From Hysterium pulicare CBS 123377 (taxonomy: Eukaryota; Ascomycota; Dothideomycetes; Hysteriales; Hysteriaceae), in NCBI GenBank assembly GCA_000467715.1, contig AJFK01000372.1:1-31861 (forward strand): a stretch of DNA of 31,861 nucleotides, given 5' to 3'. The translations under genes were made by a program, and so were the position numbers. How positions within the stretch are numbered: the first letter of the stretch is position 1; each line of letters begins with the position of its first letter. The notes beneath the pieces are model-generated. The model saw only the letters and a program-made list of their open reading frames with translations. It was not told where the DNA came from and ran no database searches. Below, piece after piece: positions 10,250-20,655 of the stretch.

Positions 10250-12860
10250 AGATCTTGTATAACTACGCTTCGGCACGATCTTTAGAAGCGTCAAAAGGCT
10301 TTTCGGCGCGGTCTATGGAGGTGTAATAGTAACGGGTCGGGGCGGGTGGAAGGTGCATCTTTTATCATCCTGCGCATAATGGCGCACATTTTTGCAAAGA
10401 GATAGATACAGACGAGCTCGTGTACGTGCAAATATGTAATGGCCACGTGGAAAAACAGCCTCTGTCCAATGTCGACGAAGTGTACACACCCACTCCGCCA
10501 AATGATCGTGGTCTACGAGATCTTCTCCTCGATGCACATTGTAGGATGCGAGGATGCGAATACCTCGCATCATGCATGATCCACCACCACACCAGTTTTG
10601 CACACATTATCTCCTTCATACATGCGAAGCCAGTCACAGCAATCCCGTGGAGCTGCCTGAGATACGTAGCAAGCATCTCCCCCTTCGCGAGACCATCACA
10701 CTTATGTCGCTCGCAAGATGCCAAGGCAAGACCCTCACTCAGCACGGAAGCCAGGCGAGATGATCGAAGGCACGGAAGAAGCCTGATACTCGCACCATCG
10801 ACACTGATAAGCTTCTGCGCCACTTACGCTACCGCTATTCCAGAGACAGCTTTAGCGCGTATTCTATTGCGACGAATGCGGTGCTTTGACAACCGAGGAA
10901 TCTTTTCATTGCGATATCTGCAATAAAGGGCAATTTTTGGATCTGCCCAAGATATTATTCACCCAAGGATTCGTTCCTCTGATTCAGAACATCGGCTGAT
11001 GAGGCGGCGGATATTGGGAAAGGATCGTGTCGTTGATGTGTCTTGACTCTTGTTCAGCCGCTTAATTCACCTGCGTACTCGGTTGAGGCTTTTGCATAAG
11101 CCACTGGACTGCCACATCGATAACAGGAGACGGGCTTGCTCAGATCATAGCCTACCGTGAATGATCATCTACCACTAACCCGTATTAACCCGTATAGGTG
11201 TTTTCGTGGCGGGGTCTGCCTGATCGTTCGAGTTTCGCTGAATTGACTGCACGGGTTAATTACTATCATCACCTGCTTGCTTCGAACGAACCGCTGATCT
11301 TCTCCTCGCTCCATTTTCTGGTGCCATTCACTGTGGGGTAAAAAGGCAGTCAACCAGATGCTGATGGTGTTGCCGTACTCAATACATGGAAACGGACTTG
11401 AAATTGAAGGGGAGGATATCCATGTTCGAACATACCCCAATGTAAAAGAACAAGTATCTACCGTTCGATCACGTTCGTCTCTCTATGAAGTATTGGCATG
11501 ACGCAAGTCTTTGTCGTAACTCAACTCCTTGGACCATCTTTGAACTTCTCCATGCTAAAACATCTAGTCGATCCAATGATTCCAGTCTCTTATTCCCCGC
11601 AACGCTAAGGTTCCAACCTCATATTCCGTAGATTCTCATCTTCGAACCTGTTATCTCCCAATTCGCTCAATCCCCATTCCTCAAATCTCTTCCTTCGTAA
11701 TCTCTCGTCCCTTTTCCTCTCATTTCCCCGGCTTTCCTCTCCTCCAATCTCTCCTTCGCTCTCATCTTCACTCTATTCGCCTAAATCATATCTGCTATGT
11801 CCCCATTTTTATACAACAATACCTTTACCGGGGCCCGTCGACCATTCGTCGTTAAGGACATGAAAATGCCCCGATTTCTTAAACCCGTCCATGCTTTGGA
11901 AATACCTATTTCCCACGGTAGACAGCTCCGAAGAAGGACTCATGGGCCTGAGCCTTGAGGGAGCGGATGTGGTGGTGGCGTGAGGTAGGCCTTGAATTGG
12001 TTGTATGGACTGTGGAAGATATCGAGCGAGGGAAATTCTGCGTGAGTGAAGCGGCCGTTTGGGTGCGGGAGTGTGATGTTGGCAATTGGGAGGTGGAGGC
12101 GAGGGGACTGGATGTGAGGGTTTGGATGCGACAAGTTCGCGGCAACGAGGCAACTGGATTGTAATGCATAGTATCGAATTATGGAGCATGGAGGTGGATG
12201 CGAGATTGCTAAGGCGAGACGAGAGGTTAGATTGGAGGCGAGAGTCGGGATTGCGGAGATGGGAGCATGGAGACGGGAATGTGAAGCTGGGGCTGCGGTG
12301 ATGGAGTGCACAATTCCACCGTATGGAGAGGTCCGAGGGGCATATATCATGATCCGGGCATTCATGGCGGGGCAAGATACGAGGTGCATAGATGTGAACA
12401 GTAACCCACGGTGATAAGGTCATGAGGGTGAGGCAATCAAGGTGAGGCCGCCATTATGATAAAGATATACCAAGCAAGCACTAGATCAATGTCTTCGAGT
12501 TCATCTCGCATAATGTTGGAGGCACGTTGCACCACAACTGGTATGGGCACAAGAAAAGCATATGGACAAGTTCTAATGATAATGATTTTGATTCTGGACA
12601 CTGTATGGACTTACCAGTGGGAGGGCTTACATGATGAGGAGCCTACAAGGCAAAGAAATTACAAGTTGAAGTGCATGCAAGCTGAAGAGTCTACACTATA
12701 AAGAGCCTACAAGTTGATGGAGGTGACCTAAGAACAAATCAGCCAAAGGAGATCAAAGGGGATCAAAACCTACCGCCAGCATCTGATTGGAGCCCCTGCC
12801 ACGCATCCAATCGGTGAGCCCCGCCAAAATGTTTGGGCCCTCCCGCTGCTGAAGAAGTTC
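10250..12860. other. Gene-poor stretch, no supported gene
   Basis: The 3' flank of the permease is followed by 2.6 kb without a recognisable product. Frames of 150-200 codons at 10365-10823 (-), 10420-10926 (+) and 11809-12423 (-) overlap on both strands, lack domains and change composition, so I do not call them. A pyrimidine-rich tract (about 11690-11790) precedes a 53-codon + frame at 11797-11958 beginning MSPFLYNNTFTGARRPF; this is a possible small gene, unproven. Small inverted repeats lie near 10545-10580. Confidence 0.45.
10545..10571. repeat. Perfect 9-bp inverted repeat (hairpin)
   Basis: GATGCGAGG (10545-10553) and CCTCGCATC (10563-10571) are exact reverse complements around a nine-base loop. 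It lies about 300 bases past the permease stop. It is directly followed, overlapping by three bases, by the 12-bp palindrome ATCATGCATGAT (10569-10580). Confidence 0.6.
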
Positions 12861-13160
12861 GCTTGGTTTCCCATCACCACGAGGGCAAGGTACTTATCCC
12901 CGACACCACGAAAAGGTGCGAACTCAAATCGGGGTAAAGAAGGATTCTCCACCCAAATGGATGCAGAACAGTAGACAAAAGAACAGTTCTTCATCGCCTG
13001 AATGCAGAAGTAGAGGGGAATGACAGAAAGAAAAAGAAAGTTCTTGCTATGGGAGACAAGAAGTTGGGAGAAGGAAACAGAAGGAGATGGCGCGTACTCT
13101 TGGTTTCACTTGCCGAAGCAAGCTACTTATCCCCAACACCGTCGGAAAGGTGGTACAGCT
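12861..13160. repeat. Pair of degenerate direct repeats, about 65 bases each
   Basis: Copies at about 12861-12926 and 13099-13160 share CTTGGTTTC, then GCAAG-TACTTATCCCC and ACACC-GAAAGGTG in the same order, with substitutions and small gaps. They are about 238 bases apart. They look like remnants of a repeated element, perhaps a transposon edge, but no transposase or reverse transcriptase motif is visible. Confidence 0.5.
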
Positions 13161-13170
13161 CGTTGAGGGT

Positions 13171-13395
13171 CCCAGTGGCAACGGTGCAAGAGCCACCAGG
13201 CGACGAACCCATACAGACTGATCAGATCCATAGGCCTTGGTCGTCGTGATAACCTTGTTTAGCGTGAGGTAGTACCAGTCTCACTCCCAGAGTCAACGGT
13301 GCAAGAGTCTCTAGGTGACGAACCCATACAGACTTAGTCCATAGGCCTTGGCCGTCGCGATAACTTTGTTTTACGTGAGGTAGTACCAGTCTCAC
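13171..13395. repeat. Two tandem copies of an approximately 110-115 bp unit
   Basis: Units 13171-13285 and 13286-13395 are head-to-tail. Shared runs include CAACGGTGCAAGAG, GACGAACCCATACAGACT, CCATAGGCCTTGG and GTGAGGTAGTACCAGTCTCA. The second copy lacks a few bases after ACAGACT and carries scattered transitions, so the duplication is not very recent. An opposite-strand open frame crosses both copies and so appears internally repetitive; I consider it a by-product. Confidence 0.85.
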
Positions 13396-13400
13396 GTGAC

Positions 13401-13479
13401 GGAAGGGAAGAAGGGAGGAGGAAGGGAGGAAGGGAGGAAGGGAGGAAGGGAGGAAGGGAAGAAGGGAGGAAGGGAGTAG
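13401..13479. repeat. Purine-only minisatellite (GGAAGGGA-type)
   Basis: An uninterrupted run of G and A on the + strand, largely iterations of an eight-base GAAGGGAG unit with a few variant units. It begins directly after the tandem 115-bp repeats and a CACGTGAC string. Such homopurine mirror-like tracts can form triplexes and commonly vary in length. Confidence 0.85.
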
Positions 13480-13505
13480 GGAATGCCTGTGAAGAAGTAA
13501 GCAGT

Positions 13506-13746
13506 TCAAGAAGAAAGTGTGACGTTGGGGTTGGCTGATGTTGAAGTCAAGCATGGATTGAAGAACTGTTGGTATGTTAGTGCAGATAAAGTGAGGTTGA
13601 GGTGAGTTGAAGTAAGAGTAAGTGTGAGGAAGGGTTATGTAAGTATGGGTGAAGGAGGATGTAAGCGTTAGAGACGAAGGGGGAAGTGAGTGGGGGTGGA
13701 TGTGACATACCAGAAGATCTGTGCTGAGATGAGGGTGGAAGGTCAT
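13506..13746 (-). CDS. Possible tiny spliced ORF, unknown product
   Basis: Exons 13746-13711 and 13565-13506 give 31 codons beginning MTFHPHLSTDLL. Support is only signal-based: a TATA-like box about 140 bases upstream, a C/A-rich leader, a good donor (GTATGT) and an acceptor preceded by CTAACATACCAACAG. No homology is recognised, and it may equally be the start of a non-coding transcript. Several longer frames in the same DNA are low-complexity. Confidence 0.2.
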
Positions 13747-13883
13747 GATCGAGGTGGATGGCGCTAGTCGAGATAGTCGAAAGTGGTGGAGTATATCGAG
13801 TGTGGTCAAAGTATTGAGTAAGTCGAATGTGATCGAGGTGGTTGTGGAAAGAAAAGTTTGTGGAAAAGTTTGAGGGCGAAGAA

Positions 13884-13916
13884 GTATTTATATTTTTCTA
13901 GCTAAGACGTCACGTG
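13884..13916 (-). promoter_or_regulatory. TATA-like box plus overlapping CRE/E-box
   Basis: On the minus strand CACGTGACGTC (13916-13906) combines an E-box core and a TGACGTC CRE-like half, followed about ten bases later by AAAAATATAAATACTTC. This resembles a fungal RNA polymerase II core promoter reading leftward into 13746 and the repeat block. It is a pattern match only. Confidence 0.35.
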
Positions 13917-14474
13917 CCTCCTTAGTGGCGTTTTTCGACCGTGCACAGTTTCGTGGGCCGTGTAATGAGTGGGTAGTGGTGGGGATAGCTGTGCTTGAAG
14001 CTGAGTAAGAGAGCATGCTGCAGGCGTGCTATTTCTCGCAAAGAACACCTATGTGTGCAGTTCAGCACAGTCAAGATCAATAGAGCCTCTTTATCCCTTT
14101 GAATTGAGGAGAAGCACTAGTGGAATAATATCAAGAACACAAAATCAACTTGTAGCATTGTCGAGCAGCATTATGGGTTAGTGATGAAGGGCACCAACAA
14201 TCCTCAAAAATCTTCCGCTATAACTGGCAACCTGTTTTCCAGCTCCAACTTGAACTGAACTTAGTGTACGAGGTAGTCAAGCTTGTAAGTGAGACTGTTA
14301 TGATGTTAGGCGATATTCAGTCTCATTTCCTGGGGTTGAGTAGGTCAGAGAGAACCGCGAGGCTCACGCTCTTGATCAGAACATCCCAGGCACCACAGTG
14401 CAGCAAGACTAAAAGAGTGGAATATATACTAGTGTTAGAACGTATTCGTTCAATCTGATTTACGCAGTCTACTA
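13917..14474. other. Intergenic, nothing recognised
   Basis: About 560 bases with stops in all frames; a 64-codon + frame at 14264-14458 has no family resemblance. No repeat or RNA structure is apparent. Confidence 0.5.
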
Positions 14475-15678
14475 ATGACCGTTTGCTTTACAGGCTGCCG
14501 ACGCGTCGCGCATCCCAACGAAGTACTTCAGCTTCCCAACACTCGAAAGGTGCACCTCCACCTCAATTCTCGCCTTCAAGAAGTGCGGTGGCTTCGTGGC
14601 GTACCCAACACTGAGAGAAGCAATCGGCATCACTTCACGATACTGGGCATCATGACTCATGTCCAAAGCAGCGATTCCTCACCACAGCATCACTACGGGG
14701 CCAAAAATCAGATCAGCAAAGGAAAGGCCACTCACCTGAAGCCACTCCATCGCCAGATTTGTTCCTCTCTTCGACGTCATCCCTAGACTAAAAGATGGCT
14801 CCATGAGCAAAGATCTTCGATCGTCACACTCTGCCTCACTCCGCCGTCTACCTTCGTCGTCAAACTCACTTTGCGAGATCTGGGACAAGCTTGGAGGATA
14901 CAAGACAGGAGGTCAGCGGGCAATAGTTGTCAATGTCTTTGGAGATGTTCCAGGGCGAAATGGTACCGGCGAGTTTGGGGTCGCGTTGCGGTTTCCGCGC
15001 CGAGACATCGTTGCTGCAAGTGTAGATGCCGATGTAGTCGTGGACTTCACATTCAGGACATCTTTATCTTCTGTGAATACAAGGAAACACTGGTCAAGAG
15101 GTGACATCGTAGAAGCTAAAGTCCTTCATAGTGGCCTGCATCATCCTGCGCAAGCTTTGGGATCGCCACAGGTGCGCCATAATCACCAAAACAAGTATTC
15201 GCCTTTATGGATGTCAACGGAAAGGTTGGTAATGTTCTACCACCTACCTTGACTGCAGCGGCATCCATCATCGTCAATTCAAACGATCATCAGCAGCAGC
15301 ACTTCCACCGCCGAAGCTCCTCTACCCAAGCCCCGCCAAGTTCCCTTCTAGATAAGACATAGCCATTCCTATCGTGCATACCTATGACAATTCAGATAAA
15401 GTACTAAGCTTTATAAGGTCCAATCCAATGCATCTCACATTGGCGCCTCACTCGGCTCCAACCGTCCGAACAACTGCTTCACCGACACAACCAGATCCAA
15501 CATTTGGCTGACCCGCCACACATATCTCTATCCGCACCAACATGAATACTTTCGCCTATACATCCATCTCCTCAGTCGTAGAGCCAAGGTCAAAACATGG
15601 AGAGTACAAGATACGTTCGCCACGGAGTATGCGACCGTCGGCGGAGACGAAGCGGATGAGGCGTTCCCAGGTGGATAT
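14475..15678 (-). pseudogene. Decayed fumarylacetoacetate hydrolase (FAH) family gene
   Basis: Pieces of one FAH-domain protein appear in the right order but in shifting frames: TWERLIRFVSADGRILRGE (near 15675-15615), VKQLFGRLEPSEAP then VRCIGLDL (about 15490-15430), GGRTLPTFPLTSIKANTC and GDYGAPVAIPKLAQDDAGH (15250-15125), DYIGIYTCSNDVSARKPQRD (about 15045-14985), NYCPLTSCLVSSKLVPDL, LTTKVDGGVRQ, SLGMTSKRGTNLAMEWLQ, and the end VGYATKPPHFLKARIEVEV (about 14615-14560). Functional relatives hydrolyse or isomerise C-C bonds of dicarbonyl acids using a metal held by an E-x-E motif. Here that motif is lost (YEGL then a stop), the expected start codon reads ATA, an early TAG follows EEMDV, and several frameshifts intervene. 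Full length is about that of intact genes, so decay is by point changes and small indels, not truncation. Confidence 0.8.
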
Positions 15679-16090
15679 ATGGATGGTTATTTATAAAATA
15701 CAGGTGCTATAATCCAAGGAAAAGCTTTCGAACTGAGTCTGTTTGTGGGTTGATGTTAAGGATGAAGTTCAATTAAGCATCGTTCCCGGGGACGATGTAC
15801 CGAACGGGGAAGGACCCGGACGTGGCATGACACAGGAACTAAACTGCTTCCGGGTATCCGTTAGATCGGTGTTTGGAAAGGACAGGAAGTCTGGACATCA
15901 TTTAAACATGGACAATTAATACAAGATTACTGAACATAATACTACAGTTCAATAATCACATCGTAGTGCTTGAGATGCGGCTGTCAACCGGAACCGGCAA
16001 ATCGAAATCTATTCTTTGAGATGACCCATTGGACTTGGGGGCATAGTGACTGCGATACGCTCAAACCTTCTCATGCTCCAGGCAACCCGC
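15679..16090. other. Intergenic, nothing recognised
   Basis: About 410 bases between the FAH relic and the membrane-protein gene. The A/T-rich part near 15900-15960 (ACATGGACAATTAATACAAG) has no recognisable element. Confidence 0.5.
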
Positions 16091-17374
16091 TCAATGAACA
16101 ATGATTTCGCTAATGCGAACGGTCTTCCCATTCATGCCCTGAGATCGATGTTCACCCTCATGGAGTTTCTCCAAACCAGGAACGGCCCATACGTTTCCAT
16201 GGCGGAAGGTTTGGGAAGTAGGTTCCCTAGAACCTCTAAACTTATGCACGAACATGGCCCTCATCTCCCCTACGCTTTCTTTGACCCATCCCGTAAATTT
16301 GGGCAGCACAGGAATACACAGCACCATGTACCCAGCCGCCATCTCCGGATACGCCCAAAATCCCATGATGTTACCGTAGTAGGTGATGTCTTTGGCGTAG
16401 TCGACTCGGACTGTGTAGTAAAGACGCACAGCGGCGAAAGTGCACGCGCTATCAAGGAGAGGTCAGTAAGTTATGGTAGGGCTGAATCAAACCTACTAAC
16501 AGAATTCCGGAGAGAAACGCTACTGAAAGACCTCTTCTCTGAGACGTCGGCATATTTAACTCCAGAATAGCTTTTTGCGGAGTCAATAGGATTGCGACAT
16601 CCGATAGGACGTTGAATGACCCAGCCGCGTTGTTCATAGCATTCACACTGAGGCACGAGCCGGAAGTAATTGATATATCCCATGCTTTTCTGATGGGATG
16701 GCACGAGAAAATGACGAGGAAAGTGCACAATGTGTAGAAGAGAACATTTGTCCATATCAAAATATGGCAGGTCCAACGTATTGGTGCCTTTTGTCCGAAT
16801 ACTCGAAGAATTTGAATGAGGATGGCGAGCTTTAGCTGCACTATGACTATGCCGTAGAGTATAGACCCTGTGTATAAATACTTTCAAATTAATACGTTAG
16901 AAGTCTTCTATAGTATTTATTTCATGAATTCTTACCGAGAGATAGGTGCTAAGTCGCTTCAGCTGCATGTCCCACTGGTGAATGGTAGGCGCGTAATCGA
17001 GAGTTACAAAGGCCAGAGCGATGTGACCAATAAAGCCGAGCTATCGAAAATTAGCCACTTGATAGTACTTTGACGTCGCTTCGTACCGATGCCGAAAGAA
17101 GGAAGTCTAAGGGTTTGTCAGGCCCGTCATTCGTGGGAGAGGGAGTTTTGAGATATAACTACTCACAGTCTTCTCGATGCATTCGACGAACAAGTCGGAT
17201 CTTCACGAAGAACCGAATGCTGGCCGCTATCATAGCGATAACCAGACATACTATGATGCCAACCAGAAATATCGGGCGGTGATTTGGGGGATCTTCGAAG
17301 TTTGGGATTATCCCAGGAGGCGGATTTAGAGCTGGTCCTTCCAGCGGGTCATTTACATCGCTCCTGTTCCGCAT
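16091..17374 (-). CDS. PTH11-like / fungal rhodopsin-domain integral membrane protein
   Basis: Exons 17374-17167, 17106-17087 (a 20-base micro-exon), 17040-16936, 16835-16501 and 16448-16091; sum 1026 nt, 341 aa. The extracellular N-terminus PPPGIIPNFEDPPNH leads into seven predicted helices: IFLVGIIVCLVIAMIAASI, EDYFLLSASLGFIGHIALAF, LKLAILIQILRVFG, WTNVLFYTLCTFLVIFSC, FNVLSDVAILLTPQKAIL, LSVAFLSGILACTFAAVRLY and YPEMAAGYMVLCIPVLPKF. This is the layout of the large fungal rhodopsin/PTH11-like family, seven-helix plasma-membrane proteins in which a few members sense surfaces or nutrients. The tail is Arg/Gly-rich and cytosolic. Oddity: the obvious acceptor at 16868 adds SILYGIVIVQ, a good helix 3, but in the wrong frame. 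The model uses the next acceptor (16836), which shortens helix 3. The allele may carry a one-base frameshift there. Confidence 0.75.
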
Positions 17375-18085
17375 CGTGAGAGACGCGGCTATAGATCAGA
17401 AGAATTATGAGCAAATGGGTTGGTAAAGGCAGGATACGCATGAGATATACGTCGGGTTCTTGTAGGAATTCAGGAGACATCAGGCGGGGGAAAAGCCATC
17501 GCTAAAGATGGAAAGGCTGTGTGACTGGTAAGTGTGGGGGTCGGCAGATGTGGGTTACCGAAGGAGTTGGTGGCTGTTTGAGGTGTTCATTGACCATTCA
17601 AATCTCCAGTTTCGCGAATCGTGGCGCGATGAGGCGCAACGTCTGAAAGGCGACGGGTGCCCCTGGGCGCCTTGCAGTTTGCCTTGTCTCGTTGAAACCG
17701 ACGCCTTGTTTACGCGCCAAACCAAAACCCTCCCAGCAGAAGACGAAATTAAAATAGTCACTCAAGTCTAGAGTTTATTATCAATTGATCGGATATAGGT
17801 ATGCAATTGTCATCGTCTCCTCCGCGTTCCTTGGTATTTCCTCCGCGTTCCTCTGCCCAAAAAACCGCTCCCATGTACCCAGCTCAACTTTCCCACTACC
17901 CGAGCCCGGAACGACGCAGAAAAGGTGCAGTGGTGTTGGTCAGTTATTGGCGAATCTCCCAAAGAGGCTCGTCATTCTTTGCCTTTGCCGGGCCTATGGT
18001 AACCTGCTCGGGACCATGTGGAATCAAATCGGCTTACAATGCGGATGCTCATGGTTGAATACTCGCTTCATTCAAAATGGTGCCT
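17375..18085. other. Intergenic region between membrane protein and regulator
   Basis: Upstream flank of the membrane-protein gene and downstream flank of the Zn-cluster gene. The + frames at 17532-17771 and 17785-18162 are short, lack domains and overlap each other. No regulatory motif stands out. Confidence 0.5.
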
Positions 18086-20060
18086 TCAGTCTTCATTTAA
18101 GACAAACCACACTTCCCACATCCTTCCCCCGCCGCTTCCTCGAAGGACTGCTCCCTTTCTAGGTGGCTTTAGATGACTCGACGACGCGGTCTTCTCCAGC
18201 AACCCACTGGGGTCGAACCCGTCCGTCGCGGAGAAGCGGGCCCAGAAGCCCCCACTCGCATCCATGTCTCCATTGATACCAACACTCCAGAGTCGAGTGC
18301 TTTCAATAGGCCAGCCCGTCTGCGGATCAACCTCGCTCTCTTCCATCTCAATTACGCCTTCTGAAATGACGGCGAGCTGTTTTGGGTCCCAGAGTCCCTC
18401 CCGAGGCGGGTTCAAAGAGAGAAGTGAAAGCGCTTCGCGGCGAGTGACAGGGCAGCGGCAGTTTAACGCGGTCGTGTAGAGAGCAGGGACTACGGAGGTC
18501 TCAAATGTGAAATTGGCGGCAGGCGGGGATTGAGGAGAAATCTTCGTCGTTGCGGGGCTAGAGCTTTGGAATGGAAGACTGCCTTTGGCAGACGGCAAAG
18601 TCGAGCGGGGAGAAGAAGGATCAATGGGTGCGGCGGTGGTAAGGTTCATAGATTGGAGAACAATCCTTGCATGGTGGTTGATAGCTTTGTATTTGTCGAG
18701 GTGCTGGTCATATCGGAGCGTGCCATTATCTGTAGCGAGAGAAACCGCGATATAAGTGCAATAGTACGATATCTTGAGTCTACTTGTAATTACTTTGTCT
18801 TCTGGAGTAAGCTTCATTTCTTTCTCAATAGAACTAAGGCGCTGAAGCCAGACACAATGGTAGTTGAGGAGGAACATTTGGTGTCGGAGATCCTGTGCTG
18901 TTATTGGATCTGCGTCAAAGTTTTTAATGGCTAGTGCCCGAGCCCACAAGATAGAGTGATTCTGAAGCTTGTGACACGAGGATTGTGCCTCCGAAAGGGT
19001 GGAAAACGGGTTCGTCTGAAGGTCCTTCAGCAAGGGAATCGACAATTTGAAAATGTGCTCGATGGACCGGCCGAATAAAAGTGCATTTGCTGTCATTCTC
19101 GTGAACATCGGGACCAGGTTCTCCTCGATTATCGTTGTTGGGCTAGAATATCTGCTCATACTTCCTGTAGTGCGTTGTGAGGAGGGCGAACGACTACTCG
19201 CGCTTCCCGAAAAGAATTGCAGAGACGGCGAGAGACTCGATGAGCCATCATATTTCATTTTCAACCATTCAGATATCAATTTCAGTCCACCTTCCCAGTG
19301 CTCGAACGCTGTGGCGTAATTGCCTCGCATGAATTCGATGCATATGAATAGCACACAGGTGACAAGTCCAATCTCCGCTGAATATGTCGGCTCGGCCATA
19401 CGCTCAACGAGGCATCTAACGGCCTTGTTATAATGAAGCAACAGAGTCCTTCCTTCATGGTCATTTACGAACCTTTGGCGAGCATGCTTCAGACTGCCAG
19501 ATTCAGTTCGATGCAGATACCCTAGAGCAATCAAGGCATGGCGCACGGCTGGCTCGGCATGTGCAATTTGAAGGCAGATGCGACACCAAAACTCGTTCTC
19601 AAACCTACTTGCTAGACCAGGCCCAGCAAAGCGATGGTAGAATTCCAGATGCTGAATATTATCGCCAAGATTCGAAAGCATTGAAATGCCAAGTCGAAGA
19701 CCGGATGCTTCGGGAAAACTGACTGTTTGAAGATGACAGTCGTTGTTTTGGGCATAGCCATCACATTTGCGACCGGTGTTCGTGCACCTGACCAGGTTAG
19801 CACGTTCTTCGGACGGCTGTAGGTGGGCGACGGCGAATACCTCACGCATTTGGGTCTCTTCTCGTCGCATTTAACGTGCCGAATCCTGCGAACAAGCTTA
19901 GCGATATGTCATTAGGATCAATACGAACAGATTTGAATTTGATAGCATATGGAAGAGCTTACTTGCATGTTATACAGCCAGTTCTCACCTTCTTCCCATA
20001 AGATCGGCGGCTCTTGCTGGGTAACGTCATGCTAGGCCCACTCAGTGGCACGATTGCCAT
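18086..20060 (-). CDS. Zn(II)2Cys6 binuclear-cluster transcription factor
   Basis: Exons 20060-19963, 19885-19841 and 19787-18086 sum to 1845 nt, 614 aa. The zinc cluster is assembled only after splicing: C29-x2-C32-x6-C39-x6-C46-x2-C49-x6-C56, with VRTGCITCKIRHVKCDEKRP and RCTNTGRKCDGYA on each half; both introns sit inside the cluster. The rest is the middle homology region of fungal-specific regulators: a helical stretch FYHRFAGPGLASRFENEFW, then AVRHALIALGYLHRTESG and a Ser-rich linker near 210-240. It acts in the nucleus as a DNA-binding regulator; the target genes are unknown. The start MAIVPLSGPS was chosen, though a second ATG ten codons on would also keep the cluster. Its neighbours (membrane receptor-like protein, F-box-like family) do not form a recognisable metabolic cluster. 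Confidence 0.92.
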
Positions 20061-20655
20061 GTTGATGGAGGCTCTCAAGGGCGAGTTCCCCAAATGATTC
20101 TGTGGTTTCCAGCTGTCGTTTGATGTAAACTCAGGAGAAGATTGTGAGGAAGGATTCCTGAGCTTCTTTAGCGTCCCACGTGATGTTGCGACTGCGCCGA
20201 ATCAAATTGATGTTTCGTTAGTCAGCATTTTGAGGTAGGCAATAGGGAGCGGGCGCTCGGCTTTTCATGTTTCGCATCAAAGATCGTAATATCCTCACCT
20301 CGCGGACTTCGCAGGTATCAGAGAGTGCATTCTACTGTGTTTGTCCATCGAAGTGGAGTTCCAGCGCAAGAAAGCATCTGGTTGAGCCGCTCCGTTTGCT
20401 GCTTGCTGCATTGTAACTTCTCTGCGAAAAGCGCGAAAGTTCTTACGAGAGTAACGGGATAACTGAAGCATTCCGCAGGATAGATATTCATCTCATTCTC
20501 ATAGTCATCGTCGACTCCAACTCGGTGTTGGTAAAGTGAGACGGCCGCTGGCGATGCGAATGGTTGTTGCTTGACCAGAAACAGACTACCGTAGCTCCAT
20601 TTCTCCCATCCATACCTAACATCGACCTGCACTTCCACTACGTTGACACCCCATC
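20061..20655. other. Spacer between regulator and first F-box-like gene
   Basis: Contains the promoter side of the Zn-cluster gene. A minus frame of 125 codons (20318-20695) overlaps the end of the next gene; it includes GWGVNVVEVQVDVRYGWEKW, which looks coding and might be a frameshifted or alternatively spliced C-terminus of that gene. No other structure is seen. Confidence 0.4.

Noticed and set aside
10365-10926. Opposing frames of 152 and 168 codons
   Set aside because: They overlap on both strands, have no domain and no splice or promoter support.
13222-13809. 195-codon minus frame
   Set aside because: Runs through the purine minisatellite and both tandem repeat copies; composition is repeat-driven and it crosses a better splice-signal model.
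14803-15252. 149-codon + frame
   Set aside because: Antisense of the FAH-family relic, whose motifs are on the minus strand.
16046-16570. 174-codon + frame
   Set aside because: Antisense of the last exons of the PTH11-like gene.
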